In this document: positions 40,868 to 50,705 of the stretch, piece after piece | Position numbering within the stretch: position 1 is the stretch's first letter | How the letters are laid out: the number at the start of each line of letters is the position of its first letter | Assembly: GCA_021768705.1 (NCBI GenBank) | Contig: JAETUG010000009.1 | Location: forward strand, 1-64,000 | DNA length: 64,000 nucleotides | Source: Bacillota bacterium | GTDB taxonomy: Bacteria; Bacillota; Clostridia; Lachnospirales; Anaerotignaceae | Reading direction: 5' to 3' | Position numbers and translations under genes: made by a program | The notes under the pieces: model-generated | The model's input: only the letters and a program-made list of their open reading frames with translations | Database searches by the model: none | Told to the model about the DNA's origin: nothing

Positions 40868-41692
40868 ATGAAGGAACGGAAAAATATGTGGGAAATCAAA
40901 CAGGCGGCACAGGAAAATGTGCTGGAACTTTATATTTACGGAGAAGTGGCAGGAGACGGATATGACTGGTGGACAGATGAGATCGTCCGCAGCGAAACCA
41001 GTGCAAACACCTTCCGAGAGGAATTGGCAAAATACGCAGATGTTGCGGAAATCAGGCTATATATTAACAGTGAAGGTGGTTCAGTATTCGAAGGTACTGC
41101 CATCTACAACCAGTTGAAGCGGCACCCTGCCAAAAAGACTGTATACATTGACGGTTTTGCCTGCTCCATTGCTTCTGTCATTGCCATGGCAGGGGATGAG
41201 GTCATCATGCCGAAAAATGCGCTGATGATGATTCACAATGCATGGATGATGGCTTATGGCAATGCCGCAGAGCTGCGGAAAGCGGCTGACGATCTGGAAA
41301 CCATCAACAACGCAGGAAAGCAGGCATATTTGCAGAAGGCGGGGGAAAAAGTAGACGAAGAGCTGCTCACCCGTATGATGGACGATGAAACCTGGTTGAC
41401 TGCGGAGGATTGCGTCCGCTATGGTCTGGCAGACAGATTTGCCGATGAGGATGCGGATTCTGCCAAGGTGGCAGGCGTGATGCAGAAAGCGAACCTGAGC
41501 GTGCAGCAGCGTATTGAGATGCAGAAAAGCCTTGTGGCACAGCTGCGGCAGCTCACAGAGCCGCGTATCGGAGAAAGTGATGGTGATCCAAAACCTGAAC
41601 CGAAAGCACCAAAACAGAACACAGAACACAAAAATGAGCCGAACAGCATGATGCAGATGCTGAGCGGCTTTTTTGATGCGAAAAAGGAGTGA
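40868..41692 (+). CDS. ClpP-like prohead protease
   Basis: 274 residues with a ClpP fold: nucleophile S100 ('IDGFACSIASVIAMAG') and H123 ('MMIHNAWM'); Asp candidate near 173. It removes scaffold parts during head maturation. The C-terminal part, Lys/Glu-rich, may act as scaffold. Start ATG 40868, 8 nt after AGGAGG. Confidence 0.92.
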   Translation: MKERKNMWEIKQAAQENVLELYIYGEVAGDGYDWWTDEIVRSETSANTFREELAKYADVAEIRLYINSEGGSVFEGTAIYNQLKRHPAKKTVYIDGFACSIASVIAMAGDEVIMPKNALMMIHNAWMMAYGNAAELRKAADDLETINNAGKQAYLQKAGEKVDEELLTRMMDDETWLTAEDCVRYGLADRFADEDADSAKVAGVMQKANLSVQQRIEMQKSLVAQLRQLTEPRIGESDGDPKPEPKAPKQNTEHKNEPNSMMQMLSGFFDAKKE

Positions 41693-41698
41693 TAACGC

Positions 41699-43174
41699 AT
41701 GAAACATAATGACATGAAAACAAGAGACGAAATCAGACAGGCCATGCAGGCGGCTTTGCAGAAGGATGACAAAGAAGCCTTTGCCGTGGCGATGAACGAC
41801 ATGATGGAATGTATCGGCGAGGAAATCAGACAGGACTACGAAGGCAGAATCGAACAGCTGCGGCAGGAAAATGACAGCAAGGTACTGACATCCCGTGGCG
41901 TGCGTCAGCTGACCTCTGCGGAAAAACAGTACTACCAGAAACTGGGAGAGGCTATGCGTGCCGCTGAACCCAAGCAGGCACTGGCAAATCTGGATATCGT
42001 AATGCCTGAAACGGTCATTGATTCTGTGTTTGAAGACCTGCGGACAGACCATCCGCTGTTGTCCCGCATCGGATTCCTGTCCACCGGCGGTGCCATCAAG
42101 ATGCTGATGAACACCAACGGATACCAGGAAGCGCAGTGGGGCAATCTGACGGATGCCATCATAAAGGAATTGCTTTCCGGCTTCAAGGAAATCGATGCAA
42201 CACTGCTGAAACTGTCCGCCTTCCTGCCTGTCTGCAAGGCGATGCTGGAACTGGGACCCGAATGGCTGGATAGCTATGTAAGACAGATTCTGTATGAAGC
42301 ACTGGCAAACGGTCTGGAAGCAGGCATTGTCAAGGGGGACGGAAAAGAAAAGCCCATCGGCATGATGCGTCAGGTCGGCGATGGCGTAACAGTAACCGGC
42401 GGCGTTTATCCTGCGAAAGAAAAAATCAAAGTAAATGATCTTTCCGTGAAAACAGTAGGCAATCTGATTTCCCTGATTGCGGCAGACCCCAACGGAAAAT
42501 CCAGAACCGTAAGAGATGTCCTGCTGATCGTAAATCCGCAGGACTATTTCCAGAAGGTTATGCCTGCAACTACTGTGATGGCGCCTGATGGCACCTACCG
42601 CAATGATGTTGTGCCTTACCCTATGACGATCATCCAGTCTGCGGCACTGGAACGTGGGGAAGCTGTTCTGGGTATGGGGAACAAATACTTTGCGGCGGCA
42701 GGTATGAACAAGGAAGGCAGAATCGAATATTCCGACCAGTATCAGTTCCTGGAGGACAACAGGGTTTATCTGGTGAAGCTGTATGCCAATGGTTTCCCTA
42801 TGGATAACAATGCCTTTTTGTATCTGGATATTTCCGACCTGGAACCTCTGACCTACAAGGTGGAACAGGTGTCTTCCGGTGATGCGTCCAATGATGCTGA
42901 ACTGTCTGATCTGAAGATCGGCAGCCTGAGCCTGTCCCCTGCGTTTGCGAAGACAACAACTACATACACAGCGGCTACTGCCAATGCGACGAATACGGTC
43001 ACAGCGACACCTGCTGATGCAGGCGCAGAAATCAGCGTAAAAGTAAACGGTACAGAAATTGACAACGGATCTGCGGCTACATGGAAATCCGGTTCCAATA
43101 CCGTTGCAGTAACAGTAACAGCGGCTGACGGTACCACCACTAAGACATATACCGTCACAGTGACAAAATCCTGA
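41699..43174 (+). CDS. Major capsid protein (HK97 fold) with C-terminal Ig-like domain
   Basis: 491 residues. Residues 1-90 form a charged delta-like scaffold; the HK97 fold follows ('QEAQWGNLTDAIIKELLSGF', 'LRYALANGLEAGIVKGDGK'-like). Residues about 395-491 are a cadherin-like/Ig beta-sandwich ('LKIGSLSLSPAF' ... 'TVTAADGTTTKTYTVTV') that would decorate the capsid surface and may bind carbohydrates. Confidence 0.93.
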   Translation: MKHNDMKTRDEIRQAMQAALQKDDKEAFAVAMNDMMECIGEEIRQDYEGRIEQLRQENDSKVLTSRGVRQLTSAEKQYYQKLGEAMRAAEPKQALANLDIVMPETVIDSVFEDLRTDHPLLSRIGFLSTGGAIKMLMNTNGYQEAQWGNLTDAIIKELLSGFKEIDATLLKLSAFLPVCKAMLELGPEWLDSYVRQILYEALANGLEAGIVKGDGKEKPIGMMRQVGDGVTVTGGVYPAKEKIKVNDLSVKTVGNLISLIAADPNGKSRTVRDVLLIVNPQDYFQKVMPATTVMAPDGTYRNDVVPYPMTIIQSAALERGEAVLGMGNKYFAAAGMNKEGRIEYSDQYQFLEDNRVYLVKLYANGFPMDNNAFLYLDISDLEPLTYKVEQVSSGDASNDAELSDLKIGSLSLSPAFAKTTTTYTAATANATNTVTATPADAGAEISVKVNGTEIDNGSAATWKSGSNTVAVTVTAADGTTTKTYTVTVTKS

Positions 43175-43494
43175 TGAGACGGTCTGATATATCCGATGAA
43201 ATTCTGGCTGACGTAAAAAATCACCTGAATATCACATGGGACGATAGTGCCACGGACGATAAACTCCGTGGCCTGATCGCCGCCGCAACGGTCTATCTGG
43301 ACGGAAAAGGTGGTACTGCTCTGGATTATGATGCGGACGGACTGCCTAGAATGCTGATGATGGAATTTGTACGATACGCCAGAGATGAGGCATTGGATGT
43401 ATTTGAAAATAATTACATGACACTGATTTTGGCAATGCAGAATGAAAGGGCGGTGAACGCCTATGTGGAAAGCACCCAACAGACCGAAGCATGA
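43174..43494 (+). CDS. Head-tail connector (gp6-like)
   Basis: 106 residues: 'EILADVKNHLNITWDDSATDDKLRGLIAAATVYL', the gp6/gp15 adaptor pattern. ATG shares the A of the capsid stop TGA. Confidence 0.85.
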   Translation: MRRSDISDEILADVKNHLNITWDDSATDDKLRGLIAAATVYLDGKGGTALDYDADGLPRMLMMEFVRYARDEALDVFENNYMTLILAMQNERAVNAYVESTQQTEA

Positions 43495-43837
43495 GATTAC
43501 ACAGGGTTTCAATGACGGTATCGTGGAAATTTACGATGTGCAGGATATGGCAAAACCGGGATATGAACCAGTGGAGAAATTGACAAAAAAGATTGTGCTA
43601 CGGTTTGAAGAACAACGCCTTGGGATTCAGCGGATTTACCAGAGCAAGCAGGCACAAGTGGAAATAAGCAGAGTTATTCGTGTGCCAAAAGCGGGAGAGG
43701 TTTCTCCGCAGGATGTTGTCATTCTGGAAGGCAAACAATACCGAATTGATACGGTACAGAAGGCAATGGATGTTTATCCGCCGTGTGTAGATTTGGCATT
43801 AGCAAAATTAGAACAAGAATATGAGGTGATGGTATGA
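43463..43837 (+). CDS. Head closure protein
   Basis: 124 residues; beta-rich with 'IVEIYDVQDMAKPGYEPVEKL' and 'KQYRIDTVQKAMDVYPP', as in phage head-tail stopper proteins. Overlaps the connector by 32 bp. Confidence 0.75.
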   Translation: MWKAPNRPKHEITQGFNDGIVEIYDVQDMAKPGYEPVEKLTKKIVLRFEEQRLGIQRIYQSKQAQVEISRVIRVPKAGEVSPQDVVILEGKQYRIDTVQKAMDVYPPCVDLALAKLEQEYEVMV

Positions 43838-44151
43838 GCTGGCAAGACCATATCATAGCCGCCCACCTTGCCGTGACAGATGCGGTAAGACATGGAAAAA
43901 ACACGAAATCTGACCGCTATTTTGTCTGGCAGGAGGATGGGGCGAATGACTTGATCGCCGGAGGTGTCCATGCGGAAAAAGCTGTCGCCGGAACAACAGA
44001 CCTGTTCACGAGGCAGGAATTTGACCCGTGGAAGGAAGAACTGGAAGCGGCCTTTGATGCATCGCCTTATATCTTCTGGGAACTGAACAGCATACAGCAT
44101 GAGGAAGAAACCGGATTCTATCATTACGAATGGGTCTGGGAGGTGATCTGA
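43834..44151 (+). CDS. Neck/tail-terminator candidate
   Basis: 105 residues between head closure and gp10-like genes, a place that usually holds a neck or tail terminator protein. Ends 'HYEWVWEVI'. No strong motif; role inferred from order. Confidence 0.6.
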   Translation: MSWQDHIIAAHLAVTDAVRHGKNTKSDRYFVWQEDGANDLIAGGVHAEKAVAGTTDLFTRQEFDPWKEELEAAFDASPYIFWELNSIQHEEETGFYHYEWVWEVI

Positions 44152-44627
44152 TGGCAAAGTTCGAATTTACGGGACTGGACGGCTATATTTCAGAACTGGA
44201 ACGACTGCGGACAAGTGCAGAAGGAATCACGAAAAAGGCTTTGTATGAAGGAGCTGCCGTTGTTGCCGATGAGGTGCGGGCGGCGGTGGAGGCTTTGCCC
44301 GTTCATGTGAAGGGTAACAAAAACAGCGGCGGCATTACCGAGGGACAAAAAGAAGCACTTGCGAAAGGGTTAGGTGTTGCTCCATTCCGGACGGAAGGAG
44401 ACAGGATTGATACACTGGTTGGTTTTTCCGGCTACAGTGATTATAAAACAAAGTTATACCCAGACGGCCAGCCGTTGGCACTGATTGCCCGTGTTGCGGA
44501 AAGCGGCACCAGCTTTTCCAAGAAAACACCTTTTGCCAGAAAAGCGTTTCGGAAGGCGAAGCCCCAGGCGGAAACAAAAATGAAAGAAGTATTTGAAGGT
44601 GAAATAGAAAAGATCATGAAAGGATGA
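44151..44627 (+). CDS. HK97 gp10-like tail completion protein
   Basis: 158 residues: 'TGLDGYISELERLRTSAEGITKKALYEGAAVVADEVRAA' is the gp10 family pattern. Acts in joining head to tail. Start ATG 44151 after GGGAGGTGATCTG. Confidence 0.82.
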   Translation: MAKFEFTGLDGYISELERLRTSAEGITKKALYEGAAVVADEVRAAVEALPVHVKGNKNSGGITEGQKEALAKGLGVAPFRTEGDRIDTLVGFSGYSDYKTKLYPDGQPLALIARVAESGTSFSKKTPFARKAFRKAKPQAETKMKEVFEGEIEKIMKG

Positions 44628-44633
44628 GGAATT

Positions 44634-45239
44634 ATGGCAAAGATCGGTTTAAGCAAGCCTTATTTTGCAAAATACAGCAATACAGGAGAAACAGTTACTT
44701 ATAGCGATGGCGCCCTGCTGGGGAAAGCGGTGGAGCTGTCTATTGAGTTGGAGGGTGCGGAAGATAACATCCTCTATGCGGACAATGGCCCTGCGGAAAG
44801 CGCAAATACCTTCGCCGGTGGCACACTGACCCTGACAACGGACGATATGCTGCCCGATGTGATGCTGGAAGTGCTTGGCATCGCAGAGCAGGCTTTGACA
44901 GTAGAGGGGATCGATACGACAGGGGCGAAATGGTATGTCTGGGATGATGAGCAGGAAACACCTTATCTGGGCTTTGCGGCTATTGTGAAGATTCAGAAGG
45001 ATGGCAAAATCAAATGGCAGTCCGTTGTATTGCCTAAAATCAAGTTTACCAATCCCAACGATACCTTTACTACCCAGGGAGAAAGCGTTGAATGGGGAAC
45101 TCCTGAAATCAGCGGCACGATCCTGCGCAGCGATGCAGCAAAACATCCTTGGAAGGTCATTTCTTCCCCTATGGACAGTGAAGCTGATGCAGAAGCGGCG
45201 ATTAAGAATTATCTGAATATCACCGCAGCGGGGGAGTAA
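44634..45239 (+). CDS. Major tail (tube) protein
   Basis: 201 residues, phi13-type tail tube protein: 'GLSKPYFAKYSNTGETVTYSDG', 'ADNGPAESANTFAGGTLTLTTDD'. Polymerises around the tape measure. Ends GCG-GGG-GAG-TAA; reading the -1 frame would add the acidic peptide encoded next. Confidence 0.9.
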   Translation: MAKIGLSKPYFAKYSNTGETVTYSDGALLGKAVELSIELEGAEDNILYADNGPAESANTFAGGTLTLTTDDMLPDVMLEVLGIAEQALTVEGIDTTGAKWYVWDDEQETPYLGFAAIVKIQKDGKIKWQSVVLPKIKFTNPNDTFTTQGESVEWGTPEISGTILRSDAAKHPWKVISSPMDSEADAEAAIKNYLNITAAGE

Positions 45240-45250
45240 CGAAGGCCGTC

Positions 45251-45325
45251 ATGTTAGCCGAGAGTGACGGGGAAGAAAAAGAGACGGCAGAAGATGAGAA
45301 ACAGGAAATGGAGGATAACGCATGA
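45251..45325 (+). CDS. Acidic 24-residue peptide or tail-tube extension
   Basis: Either a separate ORF from ATG 45251 (weak GAAGG site) or a -1 frame extension of the tail tube gene past its GGGGGAG-TAA end. Composition is almost all Glu, Asp, Lys. It stops where the chaperone gene starts (ATGA). Confidence 0.4.
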   Translation: MLAESDGEEKETAEDEKQEMEDNA

Positions 45326-45732
45326 GAACAGGAAAAATTGAGATCAATGGGAAGGAATACCTTCTTTGTTTTTCTACCCGTGTGGTGCGCGCCTGCTCGG
45401 AACGCTACGGCGGTGTTGAGAACATCGACAAGGCATTGATACAGGGAACAGAGGCAAACATGATGGATGAAAGCTTCTGGCTGTTGGCGACGATGATGGA
45501 TGCCGGCGCCAGATATGCAAAACTGAACGGCATCGAAACACCGCCTCCGCTGAGCTATGATGACCTTTACGATCTCTGCGGTGTAGATGATCTACTGGGG
45601 ATGAAAACAAAGATTTTTGAAACCGTTGCCAACGGGAACGAAAGAGAAATCGAAGTAGAGCCGGAAAAAGGAAAAAACGTGGAGACCACTCGGCAGATTT
45701 CAGCGTCGGGTGGTATGTCTGGTACGGACTGA
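45322..45732 (+). CDS. Tail assembly chaperone, short form (gpG-like)
   Basis: 136 residues: 'KIEINGKEYLLCFSTRVVRACSERYGG', as in G-type chaperones that hold the tape measure during tail assembly. A perfect slippery site A-AAA-AAC is at 45672-45678, and the -1 frame stays open to 45887. Confidence 0.85.
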   Translation: MRTGKIEINGKEYLLCFSTRVVRACSERYGGVENIDKALIQGTEANMMDESFWLLATMMDAGARYAKLNGIETPPPLSYDDLYDLCGVDDLLGMKTKIFETVANGNEREIEVEPEKGKNVETTRQISASGGMSGTD

Positions 45733-45887
45733 GGATTGGGCTGTCCTATGAGATCGTTTACAGCCTGCCCTTTGGAGAACTGTGCGACCTGATCGCCGTG
45801 GAGCAGATCAAGAATGAAGGCGCAAAGGCGAAGAAAACAAAGTCGCAGGAAGAATCGGAATTCTGGCGTTTGATGTCATTTGTATAA
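45322..45887 (+). CDS. Tail assembly chaperone, long form by -1 frameshift (gpGT-like)
   Basis: Zero frame to AAC 45676-45678, then -1 frame from CGT to TAA 45885-45887, adding 69-70 residues ('SYEIVYSLPFGELCDLIAVEQIKNEGAKAKK' region and 'FWRLMSFV'). G/GT production by -1 slippage is the standard design in lambda-like tails. The -1 frame has no start or ribosome site of its own. Confidence 0.85.
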
Positions 45888-45902
45888 AAATAGACTTGAA
45901 AT

Positions 45903-45929
45903 AGCACTCGAGAAATCGGGTGCTTTTTT
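45903..45929 (+). terminator. Hairpin between chaperone and tape measure
   Basis: AGCACTCG-agaaat-CGGGTGCT followed by TTTTTT, just before the tape measure ribosome site. It could lower transcription into the tape measure. Confidence 0.7.
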
Positions 45930-45953
45930 CGTGCAATAAAGGAGGTGAAAGGG

Positions 45954-48900
45954 ATGGCAACGGATATTGGTGCGAAGATTGGCATTGATGGTGAGAGTGC
46001 CTTTAAAGCTAGTTTATCTGCGATCAATTCTCAGTTGAAAAATCTGGGAAGCGAAATGAAATCCGTGGTTTCTACATTTTCCGGCATGGAGAACAGCGAG
46101 GAAGCAGTAGCGGCAAAGAGTAGTGTTCTGCAAAGATCGATCAGTGCTTCTGCAGAAAAGATGAAAACTCTGCAAAATCAAAGTGAACGTGCCAAGGAAA
46201 AACTTGCATCATTGGCTGAAGGGTTGGAGAAAGCAAAACAGAAATTCGGCGAAAACAGCAGGCAGGTTCTAGAAGCGCAAAACGACTATAACAGACAGGT
46301 GACAGTAGTCAATAAGCTGGAAACGCAGATCAACCAGACCACCACGGAAATGAACCGCATGGAGCGGGAAATGCGGAACCTGAGAGATAGTACAGATGAT
46401 CTGTCCAATGGATTCGAGAAAACGGAGAAAAGTGCGCTCAACATGAAAACAATGTTGAAAGTGGCTTTTTCTGCCGTCGCGGCGGTAGCATCCACTCTTA
46501 CAGGGCTGGGTGTAGCGGCTGTGAAAGTGGGCGGTGATTTTGAGGAATCCATGTCGCAAGTAGCCGCAACGATGGGTATGACCGTAGAAGAAATACACAA
46601 TGGCAGCGAAGCCTATGATACACTGGCGGCAGCGGCGAAAGATGCAGGGTCAACCACAAAATTCACAGCAACACAGGCGGCAGAGGCATTGAATTATCTT
46701 GCTTTGGCAGGATATGATGCGGCTACATCAGCAGAGGTATTGCCTTCCGTGCTGAATCTGGCGGCTGCAGGCGGATTAGACCTTGCCTATGCCTCTGACC
46801 TTGCTACAGATGCTATGGCGGCCCTAGGTATTGAAGCCAATGCTGACAATCTGACGCAGTTCGGCGATCAGATGGCAAAAGCATCCAGCAAGGCAAACTA
46901 CAGCGTGGCTCAGTTGGGGGAAGCCATCTTGACGGTAGGTGGTACGGCAAAGAACCTGGCAGGCGGCACAGTAGAGTTGAACACTGCTTTAGGTGTGCTG
47001 GCAAACCGTGGCATCAAGGGCGCAGAGGGTGGTACAGCCCTCAGAAACATGATTTTATCTTTATCCGCACCTACAGACAAAGCAGCGGCTACCATGAAAA
47101 GCCTTGGCTTATCAGCTTTTGATGCAGAAGGAAATTTGCGTCCGCTGAATGAAGTATTTAAAGATTTAGATACCTCCATGCAAAATCTGAGCGGCGAGGA
47201 AAAAACCAATGCGCTGAATGATATTTTCAATAAGGTCGATCTGAAAAGTGCGGAGGCAATGCTCGCCGGATGCGGTACAGAATTTGACAATCTGGCGAAT
47301 GCCATTGCCAACAGCAACGGAGCTATGCAGGATATGGCAGATGTGCAGATCGACAATCTGAAGGGTTCCATGACAATTCTGGGGAGCGGCTTGGAAGGCG
47401 TCGGGATACAGGTCTATGAGAAATTTGAAACCCCTTTGAAAGAAGCGGCGCAAACTGCCATAGATGCTGTAGGGGATGTTTCCAGGAGTTTAAAAAGCGG
47501 AAAACTTTCCACGAGTGTGGATAACCTTGCGAAAAGCACCGGAACCCTGATGGAAGAACTGACAGCGTTGGCGGTCAAGGCTTTGCCAAAAGCTATAGAT
47601 GGCATGGCAACTGTTCTCGATCATACAAAGGAGATCAAATCGGCTTTGCTTGCTGCTGCAACGGCCGTTGGTACGTTTAAAGCGGTAAATACCCTTGCGC
47701 CTATTATAAAAAGCTGGCAGGCGGCGGCAAAAGTCATGAGCACTTATGCAGCAACAGCAAAGGCTAGCCAGAACGCAGAATTATTATTGATCTCCACTTT
47801 GAAAGCAAAAGAGATCATTGTAGGCGTGGTAACGGGGAAGATTGCACTGATGACCGCCGCCCAGACAGCTTTTAATGCTGTGACGGCAGCATGCCCGATC
47901 GGGCTGTTGATCGCCGGAGCTGCCGCCCTTACCATTGGTCTGGTATCTCTGTTGACTTCTACAAAGGAAGAAAGCGAAGCCCTGCAGGAATTCCGTAAGC
48001 GTCTAGAGGAAACAACCAGCTCCATCGAGGAACAGGCAGAAGCCAGAAAAACCATGAAAGAAGCGGCACAGGAAAGCATCAACCAATCTTTGTCTGAGAT
48101 GGATTATACAGAAAGCCTGATCGGTCAGCTAAAAGAATTATGTGATGCCAATGGTCAGGTAAAAGCAGGGTATGAAAACAGAGCAAGGGCTTTGGCAGAG
48201 CAGATCAACAGCGTGATTCCTGATGCAATCCAACTGACGGAAAAAGAAGGACAGGCGTATGTGCAGACAGCGGACAATCTGGAACTTTTGATGGAAAAGA
48301 AACGGGTCAATGCGCTGCTGAATGCCAAGGAAGAAGCATATACAGCGGCCATTCAAAACCAGGCAGAAGCCATGCAAAATATGCTGACGCTGGAAGATGA
48401 TATTGCTGCCAAGAAAGAAGAACTGACCGGCTTGCAGGAGGCGTATAATGCCGCCCTGCAAGGAGGAACTACCGGTGAATATACGGCAGCGGCAATGGCC
48501 CTGCAGCAGGCGCAGGATGATCTTGCAACTATGGAGGGGCTTTATCAGCAGCAAGCAGAGATTCGCAGAAATAATTATGAAACAATAGATGAATACAATT
48601 CGCTTTTGGTCTTAAGTCAGTCAAATAGCGTGGAGGAACTCAAGGCTGGCTTAAATGATTATATATATCAGCAGGTGAAAGTCACGGATGAAACCAAAGA
48701 CCAGCTAGACCAACAACTAGAAAACAGTTCGAGGTTTTTTGCCACAGCCTTAGAACAGGCAAGAAGCGCTGGTTATGATATTGGTGAAGCGGAATTGAAT
48801 GGACTGCTTGAAACCAAGAATCAATTTTTACAGGCAGTACAGGCCTATGCGGAAGAAGGCAGAGAGATTCCAAAAGAACTGCAGGCTGGCGTAGAAGAGA

Positions 48901-50705
48901 ATGCTGCGCTTTTTGCGGATGCGCTTGTCGCTATGAAAGATAATGGTCTTTTGAAACTGGAAAAAGCGGAAGCGGAAATGACAGACCTTGCAAAGAATTG
49001 CACAGAAGGTTTTGCAAAGGGGCTGCTTTCAGAAAGTGCTGTTAATAAAGTGGTATCTGCTGCAGAAAAATTAAGCTCGAAAGCGTTGAGCATAGTGAAA
49101 GGTTTCTTCAATATCAATTCTCCTTCTCGTGTGATGCGGGATGAGGTCGGCAAACAGATCGCCGCCGGTGTTGCTGTCGGCATCGAGGAGGGAACAGGAG
49201 AAGCCGTGGAAGCGGCAGAAACCATGGCAGCAGAGGTTGTAGCAGCGGCGGAAGACATGGATTCCATGATCCCCTTTGCTCGTAAGACTGCAAAAAAAGT
49301 CGGGGATGTGCTGAAAAATGAACTGGAAAAGACAAATAGCCAGTTGGAGGCCATGCAGAAAAAAGCCAATGAAGAGAAAGCCGCACAGGAATTAAAGCAG
49401 TATCAGGACAACCTTGCGAAAAAGCATGAAGAACTAAACAAAGCGGAAAAGAAGAATAAGCAAAAGATTCAGGATGAGATCACCAAGCTGGAATCGGACT
49501 GGAACAAAAAACAGGCGGATGCAGCCAGAACGGCAGAACAAAAGAAACTGCAGGAAAAGATATCCGCCCTGCAGGAATTTCAGAAGGAGTATGAATCTGC
49601 CCTGTCCTCCATCGAAAGCAAGCAGAGCAGCCTTTCCGATAAGTTGGGGGACTATGGTTCTTTGTTTAAACGGGTGGAGACCGAAGAAGGCAAGGAACTG
49701 TTCCAGTTGGGAGACCTGAACGCAGAGATCAAAAAGATTGAGAAATACGGCGAAGCCATTGATAAGTTGCGAGTGAAAGGCATTTCTGACGGGCTGATGG
49801 GCGAAATCTCCGGCATGGGCGTGGATGACGCTTTGGACTACATGAACAAGCTGATTTCCATGTCGGATACCAAGTTCGACCAGTATGTAGAGCTGTTCGC
49901 AAAAAAACAGCAGGCAGCCCAGGGCGTAGCGGAAAAATTCTACAAGGAAGAATTTCACGCACTGGAACAGTCCTATACAGAAAAGTTGCCGGAAACGCTG
50001 GAAGGCGTGAAAGCAGGAATGTATCAGGCTGGGGCAGAAGCGGCACAGAGTTTAAAGGACGGTCTGCAGTCTGATGGAACTGCTTTAGGAGATGCAGTAG
50101 CAACGGCGGTTTCCGATGCAGTGGTGGGAGCCAGCGAAGCCACCCAGGAAGAAAACTTCCAGCAGATCACAGAAGGCATGGCAGAGCAGGAACCCATCCT
50201 GACGGAATACGTCGAAGGGCTGAAAGAAACCCTCATTTCCCTGATTGAAAGCTATTATGGTGATTTTCGAGATGTTGGCAAACAGATGATGGACGGTGTT
50301 GCCCAAGGCATCGAGGATGGGCGAAGCGGCGTGGTAAATGCAGTTGCGAGTGTCATTGCAGCGGCAGTCAGAAGGGCAAGAAGTGATTTGGATATCAACT
50401 CTCCTTCTAAGGTATTTGCGGAGATCGGCGGATATATGGCGGCTGGTCTGGATGAAGGCTGGCAGGAGAAAATGAAGATTGCTTCCAACAACATCAGCCG
50501 TAGTCTGGCGGCAGTATCCGCACCGCCTATGACACTGCAAAGGGGCGGCATTGACGGAAATGGCAGCCATACATATACCTATGGCGATATCAATGTGTAT
50601 GTTGATACGGTGAATAACGGCAACGACAGAGATGTACAGCGGCTTGCTACAGAACTGGAATTTTACCGCAGGCAGCAGGAAACGGGGAGAGGTGGTAGCA
50701 AATGA
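45954..50705 (+). CDS. Tail tape measure protein
   Basis: 1583 residues. A helical N-terminal part, then the TP901-type core ('GGDFEESMSQVAATMGMTVEEI' ... 'ALNYLALAGYDAATSAEVLPSVLNLAAAGGLDLAYASDL', about residues 185-290), a hydrophobic region near 640-665, long coiled coils (700-900, 1120-1200) and two 'INSPS[RK]V' segments near 1055 and 1480. Sets tail length, predicting a long tail of more than 200 nm by the usual 1.5 A per residue. Start ATG 45954 after AAAGGAGGTGAAAGGG. Confidence 0.93.
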   Translation: MATDIGAKIGIDGESAFKASLSAINSQLKNLGSEMKSVVSTFSGMENSEEAVAAKSSVLQRSISASAEKMKTLQNQSERAKEKLASLAEGLEKAKQKFGENSRQVLEAQNDYNRQVTVVNKLETQINQTTTEMNRMEREMRNLRDSTDDLSNGFEKTEKSALNMKTMLKVAFSAVAAVASTLTGLGVAAVKVGGDFEESMSQVAATMGMTVEEIHNGSEAYDTLAAAAKDAGSTTKFTATQAAEALNYLALAGYDAATSAEVLPSVLNLAAAGGLDLAYASDLATDAMAALGIEANADNLTQFGDQMAKASSKANYSVAQLGEAILTVGGTAKNLAGGTVELNTALGVLANRGIKGAEGGTALRNMILSLSAPTDKAAATMKSLGLSAFDAEGNLRPLNEVFKDLDTSMQNLSGEEKTNALNDIFNKVDLKSAEAMLAGCGTEFDNLANAIANSNGAMQDMADVQIDNLKGSMTILGSGLEGVGIQVYEKFETPLKEAAQTAIDAVGDVSRSLKSGKLSTSVDNLAKSTGTLMEELTALAVKALPKAIDGMATVLDHTKEIKSALLAAATAVGTFKAVNTLAPIIKSWQAAAKVMSTYAATAKASQNAELLLISTLKAKEIIVGVVTGKIALMTAAQTAFNAVTAACPIGLLIAGAAALTIGLVSLLTSTKEESEALQEFRKRLEETTSSIEEQAEARKTMKEAAQESINQSLSEMDYTESLIGQLKELCDANGQVKAGYENRARALAEQINSVIPDAIQLTEKEGQAYVQTADNLELLMEKKRVNALLNAKEEAYTAAIQNQAEAMQNMLTLEDDIAAKKEELTGLQEAYNAALQGGTTGEYTAAAMALQQAQDDLATMEGLYQQQAEIRRNNYETIDEYNSLLVLSQSNSVEELKAGLNDYIYQQVKVTDETKDQLDQQLENSSRFFATALEQARSAGYDIGEAELNGLLETKNQFLQAVQAYAEEGREIPKELQAGVEENAALFADALVAMKDNGLLKLEKAEAEMTDLAKNCTEGFAKGLLSESAVNKVVSAAEKLSSKALSIVKGFFNINSPSRVMRDEVGKQIAAGVAVGIEEGTGEAVEAAETMAAEVVAAAEDMDSMIPFARKTAKKVGDVLKNELEKTNSQLEAMQKKANEEKAAQELKQYQDNLAKKHEELNKAEKKNKQKIQDEITKLESDWNKKQADAARTAEQKKLQEKISALQEFQKEYESALSSIESKQSSLSDKLGDYGSLFKRVETEEGKELFQLGDLNAEIKKIEKYGEAIDKLRVKGISDGLMGEISGMGVDDALDYMNKLISMSDTKFDQYVELFAKKQQAAQGVAEKFYKEEFHALEQSYTEKLPETLEGVKAGMYQAGAEAAQSLKDGLQSDGTALGDAVATAVSDAVVGASEATQEENFQQITEGMAEQEPILTEYVEGLKETLISLIESYYGDFRDVGKQMMDGVAQGIEDGRSGVVNAVASVIAAAVRRARSDLDINSPSKVFAEIGGYMAAGLDEGWQEKMKIASNNISRSLAAVSAPPMTLQRGGIDGNGSHTYTYGDINVYVDTVNNGNDRDVQRLATELEFYRRQQETGRGGSK

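Noticed and set aside
41081-42052. A 323-codon minus-strand frame
   Set aside because: Shadow of the protease and capsid genes; no start signal.
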